DNA of 64,000 nt from Adiantum capillus-veneris (Eukaryota; Streptophyta; Polypodiopsida; Polypodiales; Pteridaceae). A program made the position numbers and the translations under genes. Location: positions 112,096,477 to 112,160,476 of the forward strand of contig CM043949.1 in NCBI GenBank assembly GCA_014529385.2, read 5' to 3'. Positions 24,163-36,250 of the stretch are shown one piece after another. The stretch's first letter is position 1; each line of letters opens with the position of its first letter. The notes beneath the pieces were generated by a model that did no database searches, was not told the DNA's origin, and saw only the letters and a list, made by a program, of their open reading frames with translations.

Positions 24163-24386
24163 TTAATGACTTGCAAAGCTAAAAAGGTAGTCCAATTTAT
24201 GTTCTCCTTGGTTGAGCAATAACACACCCAATAACAAAGTTTGATGCGTCAATATGCACATGGAAAATTACATTCCAATCAGGCACTCGTAGAATGGGAG
24301 CACTAGTTCATAAGCATGGTCACACTCTGTGGTCCAATGGAACTCAATAAGAAGTTTGTACAATGGATGAGCTATCTTGGCAAAGT

Positions 24387-24917
24387 TTAAAATAAACCGT
24401 GGTAATAACCAACATGGCCCATGAACCTTTGAACTCCTTTATACTTTGTAGCTGGTGGAAATTTAGTAATGGCTTTAATTTTTCTCTCGTTTGTGGAAGT
24501 CCCTTTTTTGGGCACTATATGCCCTAAAATGATTCCATGTTTAACCCAAAATTGGAATTTAAAAGGGTTTAAGGAGATGCGGTACAATTTGCACTTCTCA
24601 AATACTTTTTGTAAACATGATAGATGTGTCCAAGCAAATATATCCTTGAATTCCTTGAGAAGTTCTTTAAGTACATACTCCTCAGTCTCTATCAGATCTT
24701 GGGCAATGAAAAGAGATTTAGACTCTTCTCCTGGGTCTGCTAACTCTATCTCCTTAACTATCGCTAGACCTTCATAGTCTCCATTGCTTCCATCGATAGG
24801 TTTTCTTTGAGCCTTTGTATACACAACCTTACGCTCCTCTATGGTGTAGGATTTGGAATGATCAGGTGAAGGGTGTAAGTATGTGGGGTCTTGTTGTTTT
24901 GTGGACTGTGATTTCAC
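24387..24917 (-). pseudogene. gypsy RT with catalytic core deleted
   Basis: The first ~110 residues are the linker and the very start of RT (LLKEFKDIFAWTH). The next residues (VFEKCKLYRISLNPFKFQF, then GIILGHIV and FMGHVGYYHGLF) are already the thumb/connection side. The finger-palm segment with the YxDD box is therefore gone, with the junction near 24620. The reading frame is kept across the junction, so the deletion was in-frame. The product would lack polymerase activity. Confidence 0.85.
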
Positions 24918-25198
24918 TACCGCTTCCTTTTGTTGTTGAGCTAACTCTCGATTTTGTCATCTCCTTACACTACGGCTCAACTTTGGCTTCTCTGTAGCCT
25001 CTAGTTGTGTGATGTCAATGGGTTGTGGACTACACCACATAATGCCTTGAAGGTATTCACCCCAGTTATCTACCAATGTCCGATGAGCATCACATGTGCC
25101 TATATAATTAAGCCATTCTATGGTAGATTTCTTTTCATTTATTCTAGCACACACATTTTCTTGATAAAGTTGCCTCTTATATATCCTACTCTTCTTAT

Positions 25199-25663
25199 CT
25201 AATTTTGATTACGGCTGATCTCTAGTGAAGAGTCACTAGATGAATCGCTACTTGTGTCTTTTCCTCTCTTGGATAGATTGTCATCTAGGGTACCACTGGG
25301 CCCTGAATGGTTTTTCCCCACATTTGCATGAAGATTTAACTCGGATTCTTTGTCCTTAGAGTCAATTTCAATTGATGATTCTGACTCCAAATCGTATGGG
25401 CTATAGTCTTGTGAGACGCTACTGGTTCCAATGTCAGTCAAGCCTTCATCTTGTAGGTCATCAGAAGCTATATGCATTGCTTCTAGCATATTTAGGGGTA
25501 CGAGTTGTGGCATTTCATCCCCCTCAGATGTTACCCAGGTCGTCCCCCCATTTCCCCAAGTGTCTATGGTTGCTGCTAGGTGGACCCAATCCACATTGTG
25601 AGACTCAGATATCCTAGGTAGGACATCCATATAAGGAGAATCTTCCCCAACATCAGTGTCCAT
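25199..25663 (-). pseudogene. Acidic linker between gypsy protease and RT
   Basis: 154 open codons rich in Asp, Glu and Ser (ESSIEIDSKDKESE, then a Ser/Asp run near the end) with no domain. It sits between the protease-like segment and RT on the same strand. It could be a spacer of the pol polyprotein; no known function. Confidence 0.45.
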
Positions 25664-25795
25664 TTTACATGTGTAACACTATTGCAATGGGGCCGAGTGA
25701 ACTGTGGTGTCAAATCTATGATCAATTACAAATCTGTTTCCTAGAGGATGTGCTCGACCAATTACAAGGTCCACTCGAGTGACAAAATCTTGGAA

Positions 25796-26140
25796 CTACA
25801 AGTAGACATGGTTTTTAGACCAGTCATGCACCATTTTTGCTTCCCTCATGAAAGGACGTCCTAAGATCATCTCAGATGACATAGTGTGCTTCGAGAAATG
25901 CATAACAATCAAGGTATTCCTTATTTTTTGTCCAATGACCCTGATCTTGAGATCTTCTAGCATCCCAATAGGTGGAACAATAGACCCATTGGCCATCTTT
26001 ACTACTATGGTTGTGGTCCCAAGGTGAGGTATTCCCATAGTTTCCCATCAATTTATAGTCACAATGCTAACCCCAGCTCCAAGGATTCCTTTCACAGTTA
26101 TTCCCTTGGTAGTGACTAGTATGGTCGCATTGGATTCATC
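25796..26140 (-). pseudogene. gypsy protease-like segment with lost active site
   Basis: The minus strand reads VKGILGAGVSIVTIN, where an active protease would have D-S/T-G, then a stop at about 26048. It continues MGIPHLGTTTIVVKMANGS and ends in EMILGRPFM, the conserved I/L-L-G-R-P-F block. The aspartate is absent, so the enzyme is dead. The frame 26376-26116 upstream may be the end of gag but has no zinc knuckle that I can see. Confidence 0.65.
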
Positions 26141-26462
26141 GCCCTCAAAGTATTGTCCCAACTGCTCATCAAAGACCTATGGCCATCTAAATCTGCATAT
26201 AAGACCTTGTCTCCACTATAACCATAGAACTGTAAAATTTGCTCTGTTGCATTTGTGTGGCCTGTGTTTCTACTACTACTAACTGGCTTTGATTCACTTG
26301 AATCCTTGTCCAAATTTGTGTCCATGATGGCTCGGTATGTAAAGTTATCCTTTGGCAGATTCTGATATTGCACCAAAAAATTTCTCTTGCTTGGGTTGAC
26401 AAGACTGCTTGTGCCAAAGAAATTTTTGCACTTGATTGCTCTCTAGAATCACAAGAGTTCAT

Positions 26463-28790
26463 GAACTCTAGCTTGAGAGTGTCAGAATTGATTGCAGTCT
26501 TTAAAACGATGAAAATATGTGCTCGTAATAGCCTAATCTACAATGCAATGTGAATTGTGCCCCGTTCGTCTGATTCCAGGCCCTATTTGCAATGCAATTT
26601 CTTGCACGTGCCAATGTATGGCTTGCACAATGACTTCTAGCTTCTGGCACTCTTTGATTGAGCTACAGTACCGCTTTTCAAAATTGGGCTAGAACATTGA
26701 TGTTTCTCGTCGAAATAATTTGGTCCCATTCCCAAGGGTCTAAGTCAAATTCTAAGCTTTGGCGAGATTTACGATCCAAAGTTTTGCCAATTTTCACTAA
26801 AACTTGCTGATCTTAGCCTTGATTCTCAAATTTGGCTCATGAAATTTGTCCCAACGACTAGATTTGGCTGAAAATCCGTTTCAAATTGAGTTTTTCGAGC
26901 AATTTTTCTCGATTGGTCGGGTTTGACGGTTTTCAGTTTCTCTATTTTAAGCGGTTTCTCTTTCTGCTCATTTTTTGACAAGTTTTTTTTTTTAAAATTG
27001 ATTGGATCAAAGCTCGGTCTCGATTTGATCTTTTTCTCATTTTTTCTTTCTTTTTTGGCTTTTCTCCAGCTCACTCACTTTGGTGTTGGTTTCTTCGTGA
27101 GAACTTCTACCTTGCTGCTCTTTTTTTTTTCTCTTTTTTGACCTCCCCCTTTGTTTTTTTAATTTTTGTGAATTTTTTGAAATTTTTTAGTTTTTAAGCA
27201 TTTTGTATATATTACTTTTATCTTTATGGAGTTTTTTGAGTGCTTTTATGAGTTTTTTGATTTTATATTTTTTTGTGACTTTTTTTATTTTTGTGAATTC
27301 TTAAGCTCTTTTTCTTATTTTTATGAATTTTTCCTAGCCTTTAATTGTTTTTGGTGTTTTTAAGATTTTTGTAATTTTCTTGTGATTTTTTTATCTATTT
27401 TTTATTCATTTTTTGGGGGTTTTGTGTGATTTTTTGCTTTTCTTTGAACCTTAATAAGTGTAGGAGAGAGCTCTCACTTAAAACAAACCGTCAAAGTCAA
27501 ATTTCGTTCGAAGCTCGAAATTTGATTGCCGAGTCCGTATAATTGCGAAGAATTTGCCAGAAGCGTACATCCAAGCTTGTGATCACTCGTGGCCCTTCAG
27601 TCGGAACCAATTTTTTTCAATTTTTATTTTTAAATGTTTGAAAAGGCCAAAATTACTTCAAAAATTAGCTAAAAACGCTAAAAATTGCTTAAAATTTTCA
27701 AAAAAATTGTAAAGATTCCATATTACTAGACCTCAAAAAATCATTGGCAATCACATTCGCACACTTTCAACACACACAAGCAAGCCAAAAATAGCATATT
27801 TTACCGAAAATGCCAATTATGACAAAATCATCAAACCGGTCTTGAAAATAGCAAAACACACTAAACTCAACCAATGAAGGCACAAAAGGTTTCAAAATCA
27901 TGCCATCAATAGCACACAAGAGAGCTTGTCAAGAGCGCATTTTATCAAATTATTACGGAATTAATTAGAAATTAATACAAAAATTAGCAAAAGGATTATA
28001 AAAATTAGCTAAAAGTACTCGAATTTTTTAAAAGAATTCTCCATACATAGATGAATGGTGTAGCCAAATCAAAACTCAATAATCACATGTTTCAATTTGC
28101 GAATTAATTTTGCCAATAAAAATCAAAACTAGGTAATTAAACCGACAAAATTAGGTCAAATATTGACGCAATCCAAGTGTGCAAATCCCTATTTTGAGCT
28201 CAAAAATGTAGCACTGAACCATTACACACATCAAAATTTCAATCAAAAATCAAATTAATCAGGTACATTAATTAACTTTTAAGCACACAGACTAATAATT
28301 TACAATTTTTTACCAATTTTTAGGTGGGCACATACATATTAATCATGTTAAAATTGCAAATTGAACACATGAATCTCTAATTGGGTACGACCACATCACA
28401 AATTAATTATCACATTTGCAAAATGCTTATGTACGCATTGATTTCTAGAAGCACACAGAAGGGCAAAATACTGCACACATACCTAAAATTAGGCGTACGT
28501 ACACTCAATTAAAATGCACACACTTGATTTTAGTGAACAAAATTGCAATTGACCATTCAAGCATGCAATTAGCAAATTAAAAATGTACATTAGCACATGA
28601 AATCATCAATTTACACACATTTGATTCTAGGAAAATTTCGGCATTATGACGACATGCATACACACAAAATCAAAAGCTCAAAATTACCAAATTGACAATG
28701 GCCAAGCATATCACACAAATGTTGAATCCAATGGCATCGTCCAATTTACCCAATGTGTAGGACGATTTCATCGAAGCTCCAAAGCCCTAA
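26463..28790. other. AT-rich non-coding region with a strand switch
   Basis: From about 26880 to 27440 the plus strand is T-rich with long T runs; from about 27620 to 28760 it is A-rich. A more balanced segment at 27470-27610 separates them and includes the hairpin at 27497-27525. On the minus strand the first part would be an A-rich leader for the gypsy remnant. No gene seen. Confidence 0.5.
27497..27525. repeat. Perfect 10-bp inverted repeat (hairpin)
   Basis: TCAAATTTCG and CGAAATTTGA flank a 9-base loop. It lies at the T-rich to A-rich switch point. Confidence 0.85.
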
Positions 28791-28799
28791 TCTTGTGTT

Positions 28800-30475
28800 A
28801 GTGAGTCGCCCTGCAAGAGACATTTGTAGCATAGCTTTTTGGTACTAACATAATGTCAATACTTAGGGAAAGTGATTTGGATGGGGCATGGAGACTCTTT
28901 GAGATTGTCAATCTCAAGAAGTGAACTTTAACAAGCAAACACAACAACTCTACAAGCAAACCAACACTCAAACATCAGGGAAATCTGCCTATGTCCTTTC
29001 TTACAGCTCACGCCATTTCGGCACACGAACAGATTCGAAATGCAACGAAACTTTAGGAGAAGGTCTAGGACACCTAGGGGCACTATCCTAGCAAGTCTGG
29101 TTGCAATCCGACAAGGTACCAAAATCACGATCCATCATGAAAAAGGTCCTGAAAACTGCAACAGAACATGCCAGAAATGTCGTCTTATGGTCTAAGAACT
29201 ATGGTCAAAACGACTAAAAACAGTGATTTAAGCACTCAAATCTGCAATTAAGGCTCACTAACACATAGTTGCAAACCACAGCAAAAATGACAATGCTTAC
29301 ACTAGAATAAAAGAGCAAAGATAGAGGAACACAATGCAAGTTTCGGAATTGAAATCTGATTACCCATTCATTAACTGCGATGATTACAAGTTGGAGCAGC
29401 TCGTAGCTTGAGCGTACGTTTTCAAAGCTCCCTTCTTCTTCTCTAAAGATAAGCCTTCTTTCACATTAAGGTTATTGACATTTATACCTAGGGAATTCTA
29501 AATGGCCAGTGGCCGGTTCACATGGAGCTTTACAATTGTCATGACAGAATTATAACTCAGGGAATTGACCTGCTACTCTAGAATCAGGATTTACACAGAG
29601 TATTACTACACTAGTTCAAAAAACTTATAGAGTACAAATGTGGTGTCCAGCTACGTGTCCGACCAATTGGGCGCCCGTTCGGTTTGTCCTCAAGAAGTGA
29701 ACCTAACAAGCTAACATAACAACTCTACAAGCAAATCAATCAATAAATGATCAGGGAAATCTGCCTATGTCCTTTCTCACAGCTCTAGGTCATCAAGCCA
29801 TGTCGGCACTCGAACGGACTCGAAATGCAACGAAACTTTAGGAGGAGGTCTAGGACACCTAGGGGCAGTATCCTACCACGTCTGGTCGCAATCCGACAAG
29901 GTACCAAAATCATGATCCATCATGAAAAAGGTCCTAAAAACTACAACAGAACATACCAAAAACGTCGCTCTATGGTCTAATAATACTTTCCTATGGTCAA
30001 AATGACTAAAAATAGTGTTTTAAGCACTCAATCTATAATTAAGGCTCACTAACACGTAGTCGCAAACCACAACAAAACTGACAATGCTTACACTTAATTG
30101 AAAGAGCAAAGAGAGAGGAACACAATGCAAGTTTTGGATTTGAAAATGGATTACCGAATCATTAGAAAAGTCGATTACAAGTTGGAGCAGTTTTGTAGCT
30201 CGAGCATACGTACAACAGAGCTCCCCTCTTCTCGAAAGTTAAGCCTTCTTTCACATTAAGGTTATTGACATTTATACCTAAGGCATTCTAAATGGCCAGT
30301 TGCCGGTTCACGTGGACCTTTACAATTTTCATGACAGAATTACAACTTAGGGAATTGACCTGCTACTTTGGAATCAAGATTTACACAGAATATTACTACA
30401 CTAGCTCGGAAAACTAATAGAGTACAAATGTGGTTTCCGGCTACGTGTCCGACCAATTGGGAGCCCGTTCGGTTT
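28800..30475 (-). repeat. Tandem pair of ~777-bp LTR-like units (Tat-like family)
   Basis: The segment from about 28913 to 29689 is repeated from 29690 to about 30475, both starting CTCAAGAAGTGAAC. The minus strand of these units matches parts of the plus-strand LTR at 50365-51357: GCTCCAACTTGTAATCATCG, the GACATAGGCA region, and the end GGGCGACTC against GGCGACCCG. They are thus truncated LTRs of a related element in opposite orientation. The first unit extends to an LTR-like end near 28815. No open frame of note. Confidence 0.7.
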
Positions 30476-30840
30476 GCATTCCAAAATCAACAAATTATTA
30501 GGTGATTAACACAAACCGACATTATTAGAATGCAATCCAAGCCTCTAATTAGACAAATGTCAAAGCATAAGCACATAATGTTAGTCCAATTAGAAGAAAA
30601 TCAGTATGTAAGCTAGCAAAAATAGTGAAATTAGCAAGGGGTTAGTGTGAAATTAGAGTGTGTAGGCACACAATTATCAAGATTTGGTAACAAATTAGGG
30701 AAAATTGAACACATTTCCATATGTACACACATCCAAAATTCACAAAACAACAAACACACAAGTGAAATTATTGAAAACATTAGTGAGGAAACCTATCCGA
30801 TTATTCCATATTTACACTAGCATAGGCCATCGCTCCCCAA
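30476..30840. other. Non-coding stretch between LTR-like units
   Basis: AT-rich, no ORF or repeat recognised. It may be leader sequence of the element whose primer-site region lies at 30840-30860. Confidence 0.4.
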
Positions 30841-30990
30841 AAACGGTGGGTACCATTGCAGCATAGCTTCATGACCAACAATAATTGTCAATACGGAGTG
30901 ATGGGCTACCCGGCCAGGGCATGGAAACACTCACCCGATTAGTGAGCTAGACATGGAAGCACGAACGGTGACTCTATGAGGTCGCTGGCA
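30840..30990 (-). repeat. LTR end and degenerate primer site, Tat-like
   Basis: About 140 bp match 14560-14700. On the minus strand the LTR-like part ends GGTACCCA, followed by CCGTTTTTGGGGAG, which resembles the tRNA-Asp primer site CCGTTGCCGGGGA. Homology stops at about 30990, so the LTR is truncated. Confidence 0.5.
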
Positions 30991-31209
30991 CTAATCGTGG
31001 TCCATGGTCAGCATTGTCCGCAGTACAAGGAATATAGTTTTTATCGCAACGACCACGGTTCACCTTGGTTAGCCAACTTACCTTCATCCTTGGATAGTTA
31101 GCTTACCTTCGTCCACCCAACATTGTCTTGAGTTTGGATTGGACCTATCCTCCGTTCATATGCTATCGAGCAGTGAATGATGCGACCCATCAACTTGGGT
31201 AGGAGTTTT

Positions 31210-31214
<5 letters not shown>

Positions 31215-31295
<81 letters not shown>
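31215..31295. repeat. (AG)n microsatellite
   Basis: About forty uninterrupted AG units just upstream of the LINE ORF1 relic. Confidence 0.97.
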
Positions 31296-31299
<4 letters not shown>

Positions 31300-31369
31300 A
31301 TAGTTGGGATCTCTCCTTTGTGGTACTTAGGTTAGATCTCGAGTCATCTCTACCACAACTCCTAAACCC

Positions 31370-32361
31370 ATGGAGGAGACTTACAAGCCTTTGCATGCCG
31401 AAGCAATGATGAGGAGTAGTTGTCATGCCAAGGTCACCGAAAATGGAAAAGGGCCAGATATAGTCGGGGGCGGCGAGGGCCGAAGAGGTAACCCAAAAGT
31501 TTTTGGGGGTCGCCAGAATGGCATTCTGAGGATGAATAAAGAGGAGTTGAAAGGGCAAAAATTCCAGATTGAGAAAGAACTGGCAGAGATCATGAGTGCA
31601 CTATCTCTAAAAAATGGACGCTGGAAAAAATTGGTACATCTACCGGGTCTCAAGATGCTTCCATGGGGGATAGGGTCCATCAAGCTTTGAAAAGAACGCT
31701 CTCACAAAGTGTGGAAGTAGAGGAAGCACTCATCATTGCAGTTCCTCTTGCTTTAATTAAGAAACATCTTGCCGAGCTTGCATTGGTCTTCGGTTTCATA
31801 GGCAGGGTGCTTGTCAGAGTGGAGCTTATCAATTGGCTCCACAGTTGCAATGTCTTAAGTTAGGGAGGCTGTGTCTCTAATGCTCAATACCTAGCAAAAT
31901 TCTTCTTTTCAGTACAATTCAATGATGAGGCAGCAATGGCCAAAGTCTTAGCTAAAAGCGCATTGTTCTTGAATCGGTCATTAGTATGCGTGCTTCCTTG
32001 GGATCCATCCTTTGACTCCCCTTATGCATTCCAATACATGTGTCTAGTCTTGGTGGAATTTGCTAACCTCCCAATATGGCTAAGAAGCAATTTGAAAGAT
32101 TTACTGGTAGCCCTAGGTACCCCAATTTTTGTACAATCTAACAGAGCTGTGGGAACTGCTGCCACCAATAAGGTGTGTGTCTGGTGGGATCTCAAAAAAC
32201 CCCAGCCCAAGAATCTCGTAGTGAACATAAGGGCTGGTCTCAAGGTCATTCCACTGAATTTTGGCACTTTCTTTGGGGCATGTTTCAAGTGTAACAAATT
32301 TGGGCATTTTGCTAGGTCATGTCCAACTGCTCTAGAAATGACCCGGTCCAATAGAAGGTGA
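31370..32361 (+). pseudogene. LINE ORF1 (DUF4283 with CCHC knuckle)
   Basis: The frame 31663-32361 is open apart from one TAG at about 31861. It contains a DUF4283-like region (SLVCVLPWDPSFD, FANLPIWLRSNL) followed by a zinc knuckle CFKCNKFGHFARSC (C-x2-C-x4-H-x4-C, about 32281-32325). This is the nucleic-acid-binding ORF1 architecture of plant LINEs. An N-terminal Lys/Glu-rich segment (31370-31690) is in another frame, so a frameshift lies near 31660. ORF1 protein coats the LINE RNA in related elements. The expected ORF2 endonuclease and RT core do not follow; copia fragment B begins 76 bp later. Confidence 0.75.
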
Positions 32362-32437
32362 AAAAATCATGCTTTCAATGGGACAAATGGATACTAAAGA
32401 GGAGACTCCACCAAGGATATTAAGAAGACACATGTAG

Positions 32438-32667
32438 ATATTGAAATTAGGGTTGCAAAAAAACACACACAGCTTGGAGAAGACGAAGGAAGCTCAAGGA
32501 ACACAATAGAGATTGTATTACTTAGTGTGCAATGGAAAGATAGATAGCCCTAGAGTGATGAGTGTATATACAATGCACAGGGGGGGAAAAACCTCCTAAA
32601 GAGGGAAAAGATGCGCCGATGGTCCTAGTGTGTTCACGCACATCACTACCACATGTATATGGTAACA
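32438..32667 (-). repeat. 3' LTR of copia B
   Basis: Reverse complement begins TGTTACCATATACATG at 32667 and ends near 32438 with a degenerate CCAACA. Confidence 0.88.
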
Positions 32668-34133
32668 AATCCCCCCTAGACTGATGTGGTTGAACGAGAG
32701 CTGGCACACGAGTAAAGGGAAGTGCCATGCCCTGAGGACATGATCAGTCCACAAAGGGGAGCAAGCCCAAAGCTTTGCGGAAAGATTTGAGCTTCTCATG
32801 AGACAATACCTTTGTGAAAGAATCTGCAAGGCTGTCCTGTGTTGGCACATTTGCCAAGGTGATCTCTTCTGCTCAGAGCCTCTCCCTCACATAGTGGTAA
32901 TGCACCTCAATGTGCTTTGTGCGAGCATAAAAAATTGGGTTCCTCGCAACTGCCAATGCGCTCTGACTATCAGTGTAGATAGTGTTGGTAGTGTCCTGTC
33001 CAACACCCAAATCAGTCATAAGGGATCTGAGCCATACACACTCACTCAACCATAGCTGTGAAGACTGCCCTGTACTCAGCCTCACAACTAGAAGTGGCCA
33101 CAGTAGTTTGCTTCATGCTCAACCATGATATACATGAACTGCCAAGCATGAAACAAAAATCACTTGTGGACACTCGGGTGTCAAAACAACTAGCCCAATA
33201 TGAGTTCGAAAAAGCATGTAAGTCTGGCTGCAATGATGCCCCCTTGGGATAATACAATCCAAGATGTAAAGTGCCACTAAGGTAGCCAAAAATCCTCTTG
33301 ACAGCCTGCCAATCCTTAGGCCCTGGGCTATGCATAAATCTGCTGACCTGTGAAACTGCAAACTGAGTATTTGGCCTCGTGCTACATACATAAATGAGGC
33401 AGTCAACAGTAGTTTGGTAAAGAGTGACATCAACAAGATCACCAGCATCATGTAGACTCAACTTCAAACCTGTTTCCATGGGAGTGGCAATAGGTTTGCA
33501 ATCCTCAAGCCCAAACTTACATAATAATGTCTCTATGTAACTTTTCTGACACAAGGCAATACCACCCTCACACTGCTTAAATTGTATACCCAAGTAATGA
33601 TGCAATAGCCCCAAATATTTAATCTTGAAATTAAAATTCAAATCAGCCTTAAATTTAGCAATGTGTGCCTCATTGGGACCCGTGATCAACAAATCATCCA
33701 CATATAGAACAACAATGAGAAGTACATCACCCTCACGCTTTACATACAATGTGCTTTCTATTGGAATGTTACAGAAGCCTCGTTTGACCAAATGAGTGTC
33801 AGCTTTCTCATACCAAGCACGAGGAGATTGCTTCAACCCATACAAAGCCTTCTTACATCTGCACACTTTGTCCTATTGTCCTTTCTTGACAAAACCACAA
33901 GGTTGTGTTACATAAACTTCCTCAAATATGTCACCATTCAAGAAAGTAGTAACAATGTCTGATTGATGTACATCCCAACCAAAATGACTCTGCGAATGCA
34001 CATAGAAAATGCACAATAGTCATACGAAAAGTGGGAGCAAAAGTCTCTTCATCATCTATGCCTTTTTGTTGTGAATAACCCTTTGCAACAAGTCGAACCT
34101 TATGGTGATCAATCATACCATCCAAGAAAAGAT
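32438..34133 (-). mobile_element. copia fragment B (RT, RNase H, 3' LTR)
   Basis: Same family as A and C, minus strand. It keeps the 3' LTR (32438-32667), polypurine tract, RNase H and most of RT (33866-33042 in one open frame of 274 codons) with an intact YVDDLL box near 33700. Homology ends at about 34133 within the RT N-terminus; gag, protease, integrase and 5' LTR are absent. No target duplication was found at the ends. It lies within the LINE relic, between ORF1 and the ORF2 tail. Confidence 0.9.
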
Positions 34134-34144
34134 AACTATCAAGT

Positions 34145-34665
34145 TGCCCCAATCTTCTGGTTTGGAGACTTCACAAAAATCAAGAAAAGATGGACTCCAC
34201 CAAAGGCTTGGAGCACTTCTTACTAATTTTGGCTTGAAGATTTACTTTGGTTTGGATAGTTTTTTAAATCACAAGGTTGGGCCCTCTCAAGGAAGACTCG
34301 CCAATTCTTCAAAAGTGGCCTTAGATGCTAGAAAGACATCTTCAAAGATGGATTGGCTCTATCACCAGAGGATCTTATGCTCAAATTCAACATCTCCCAA
34401 GGATGTGCAGTTTTAGCTTATGAAAGAAGTAAACTTCTCTCAACTAGGCTGCAACAATGTTTCAAGAGCAATCATCTAACTATGTCAAAGATGTGTCTTC
34501 AAGTGTATCTCAATAACAATGGACCTAATAGGATGGCCTTAGACCTGGTGAAAAACCTTAACACAAGGTGGTGACTTCAGTGGCAAGGCAAACAATGGGA
34601 ATACATATTTAAATGTCTATGGGTCTACCCTTTGGTGATTAAACACAGTTGCCTCATGTGGTTAG
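34145..34665 (+). pseudogene. LINE ORF2 C-terminal portion, part 1
   Basis: Plant LINE-like frame, mostly open at 34353-34574 with stops before it, ending at the target site of copia C. The final residues (WVYPLVIKHSCLMWLVL) continue in sense directly into the zf-RVT region after element C, which identifies both halves as one LINE copy. The RT catalytic part is missing. Confidence 0.65.
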
Positions 34666-34934
34666 TGTTACCATATACATGTGGTAGTGATGTGTGTGAA
34701 CACATCACTACCACACATCAGTACCACATCCTAGTGTGTGAACACACTAGGACCGCCAGGGCATTTTTTCCCTCTTTAGGAGGTTTTTTCCCCCGAGCAT
34801 TGTATATACGCCCATCACTCTAGGGCTATCTATCTTTCCATTGCATACTAAGTAACACACTCTCTATTGTGTGCCTTGAGCTTCCTTCATCTTCTCCAAG
34901 CTGTGTGCGTTTCTCTACAACCCTAATTCCAACA
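34666..34934 (+). repeat. 5' LTR of copia C with fold-back insertion
   Basis: Starts TGTTACCATA, ends CCAACA. Relative to the 3' LTR it has about 43 extra bp near 34705-34747. The new sequence creates a perfect 14-bp inverted repeat (34681-34694 and 34701-34714, loop TGTGAA). Confidence 0.92.
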
Positions 34935-34936
34935 AT

Positions 34937-34948
34937 TGGTATCAGAGC
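34937..34948 (+). other. Primer binding site (initiator tRNA-Met), copia C
   Basis: TGGTATCAGAGC, a perfect match to the plant copia site, two bases after the LTR. Confidence 0.95.
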
Positions 34949-35296
34949 AGGTTGCATCCTCCCGGGCTTAGTCGCCAGCTGCTCTAGCATACGCCTGCTC
35001 ACTTTCTCCGATTTCAGTGAGCTTTGGCAAGTGTTTGCAGGTCGACAAAAATTTCGGGCGAGCTCGTAGAGCTCAATATGCTCATATTTTTTATTCGGGC
35101 TCATTTCAGCCTCCGTTTCCACTACAGGTAGTACTGCACAGGCTACTTCGTCATTTTGTGCAGAATTTTTATCAGTGCCGTTTTCTACATAACAGGTGCC
35201 TCATAGTCCTCTACGGTTTGTGCTATATAGCACGTGTTGTTCCCGCTCCATTTCTCCTATTTTCGAGCAGTTTTCACATCAGGTGCAACATTTACC

Positions 35297-36250
35297 ATGG
35301 CTGACAACAACACAGATGTGTTCAAGATGTTTGCTATTGAGGACAGGTTGGATGGGGACAACTACCCTATGTGGCCTTATATGATGCAACATGTTCTTGT
35401 GTCAAAGAGCGTCTGGAAAATTGTGCAGGGCATTGATGTACGTCCTGGTTCTGAGGATGTACGCAATGTTGAGAATGTTGTAGGTCTTGCTGCAATGATT
35501 GCTGCTATTAGAGTTATTTTGCCTACGACAGAACAAGCTCATTGGGATGTAAAGGATGCGCAGGCTCATGCATTGATTGCATTGTCTGAGAAGCGCACCA
35601 TTGTTCCTCACATTCGTTTAGCAAAATCTACAAAATAGGCTTGAGATATTTTAGCAGGTCTTTATGCAAGTCGCAATGAAGCTAAAATTGCTTTGCTGCG
35701 TAAAGAGCTGGAGTCAAAGATTATGCATGAGGAAGATGATATGGACACTTTCCTTGCTGGTGTCAAGGATATCAATGAGCAACGTATTTCTGCAGGTGAA
35801 GTCGTTTCAAACAGTTCCCTTGTGCAAACTGTTCTTGATGCCTTACCAGATTCCTACCAGACTTTTGCTAGTACTTGGAGACTGATGACCCAAGGAAATC
35901 CTGAAGTTGTCAAGTTTGATGCATTATGTACATTGCTGTTGCAAGAGTCACTTTCCAGAAAAAACAGAACTAGGCAGTGTGCAGTTGAACAGTCTTCTAT
36001 TTCTTCTCAAAGAAAGGGTGGTAATAGCAATGCGGCCACTTCTTATGGTTCTGATGTGAGTGGCAAAAATTCTGTTCCTAATGCTTCTGCTGGCAGCAAT
36101 TCGTCTGGAAATTCTGGTGATAAGGGCAAAAAGAAGATGCGTTGCCATTATTGTAAAGCTACTGATCACTTGATCAAGTCGTGTCCTAAGTTAAAGGCCA
36201 GAGAGGCTAAGAAGAAAGAGGGTGGTTCCACTGCAAATGCTGGTTCCACT
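35297..36250 (+). pseudogene. copia C gag
   Basis: ATG in ACCATGGCTGAC context. The frame is open for 114 codons to TAG at 35636, where copies A and F have CAG. It is then readable again from about 35650 through the capsid region to the knuckle CHYCKATDHLIKSC (about 36142-36183) and a Lys/Glu-rich spacer. The frame 35693-36730 joins gag and protease without interruption, as expected of a single copia polyprotein. Confidence 0.9.

Larger units (their letters stand above)
22702..26140 (-). mobile_element. Ty3/gypsy pol remnant with internal deletions
   Basis: In minus-strand order: protease-like part, acidic linker, RT, RNase H, integrase zinc domain, integrase C-terminal part. Integrase after RNase H identifies Ty3/gypsy. 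The RT core and the central integrase core are missing as clean gaps, and stops separate the rest, so the copy cannot move by itself. A tRNA-Asp-type Tat/Athila relationship is possible, given neighbouring LTR sequences, but is not proved for this copy. Confidence 0.85.
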
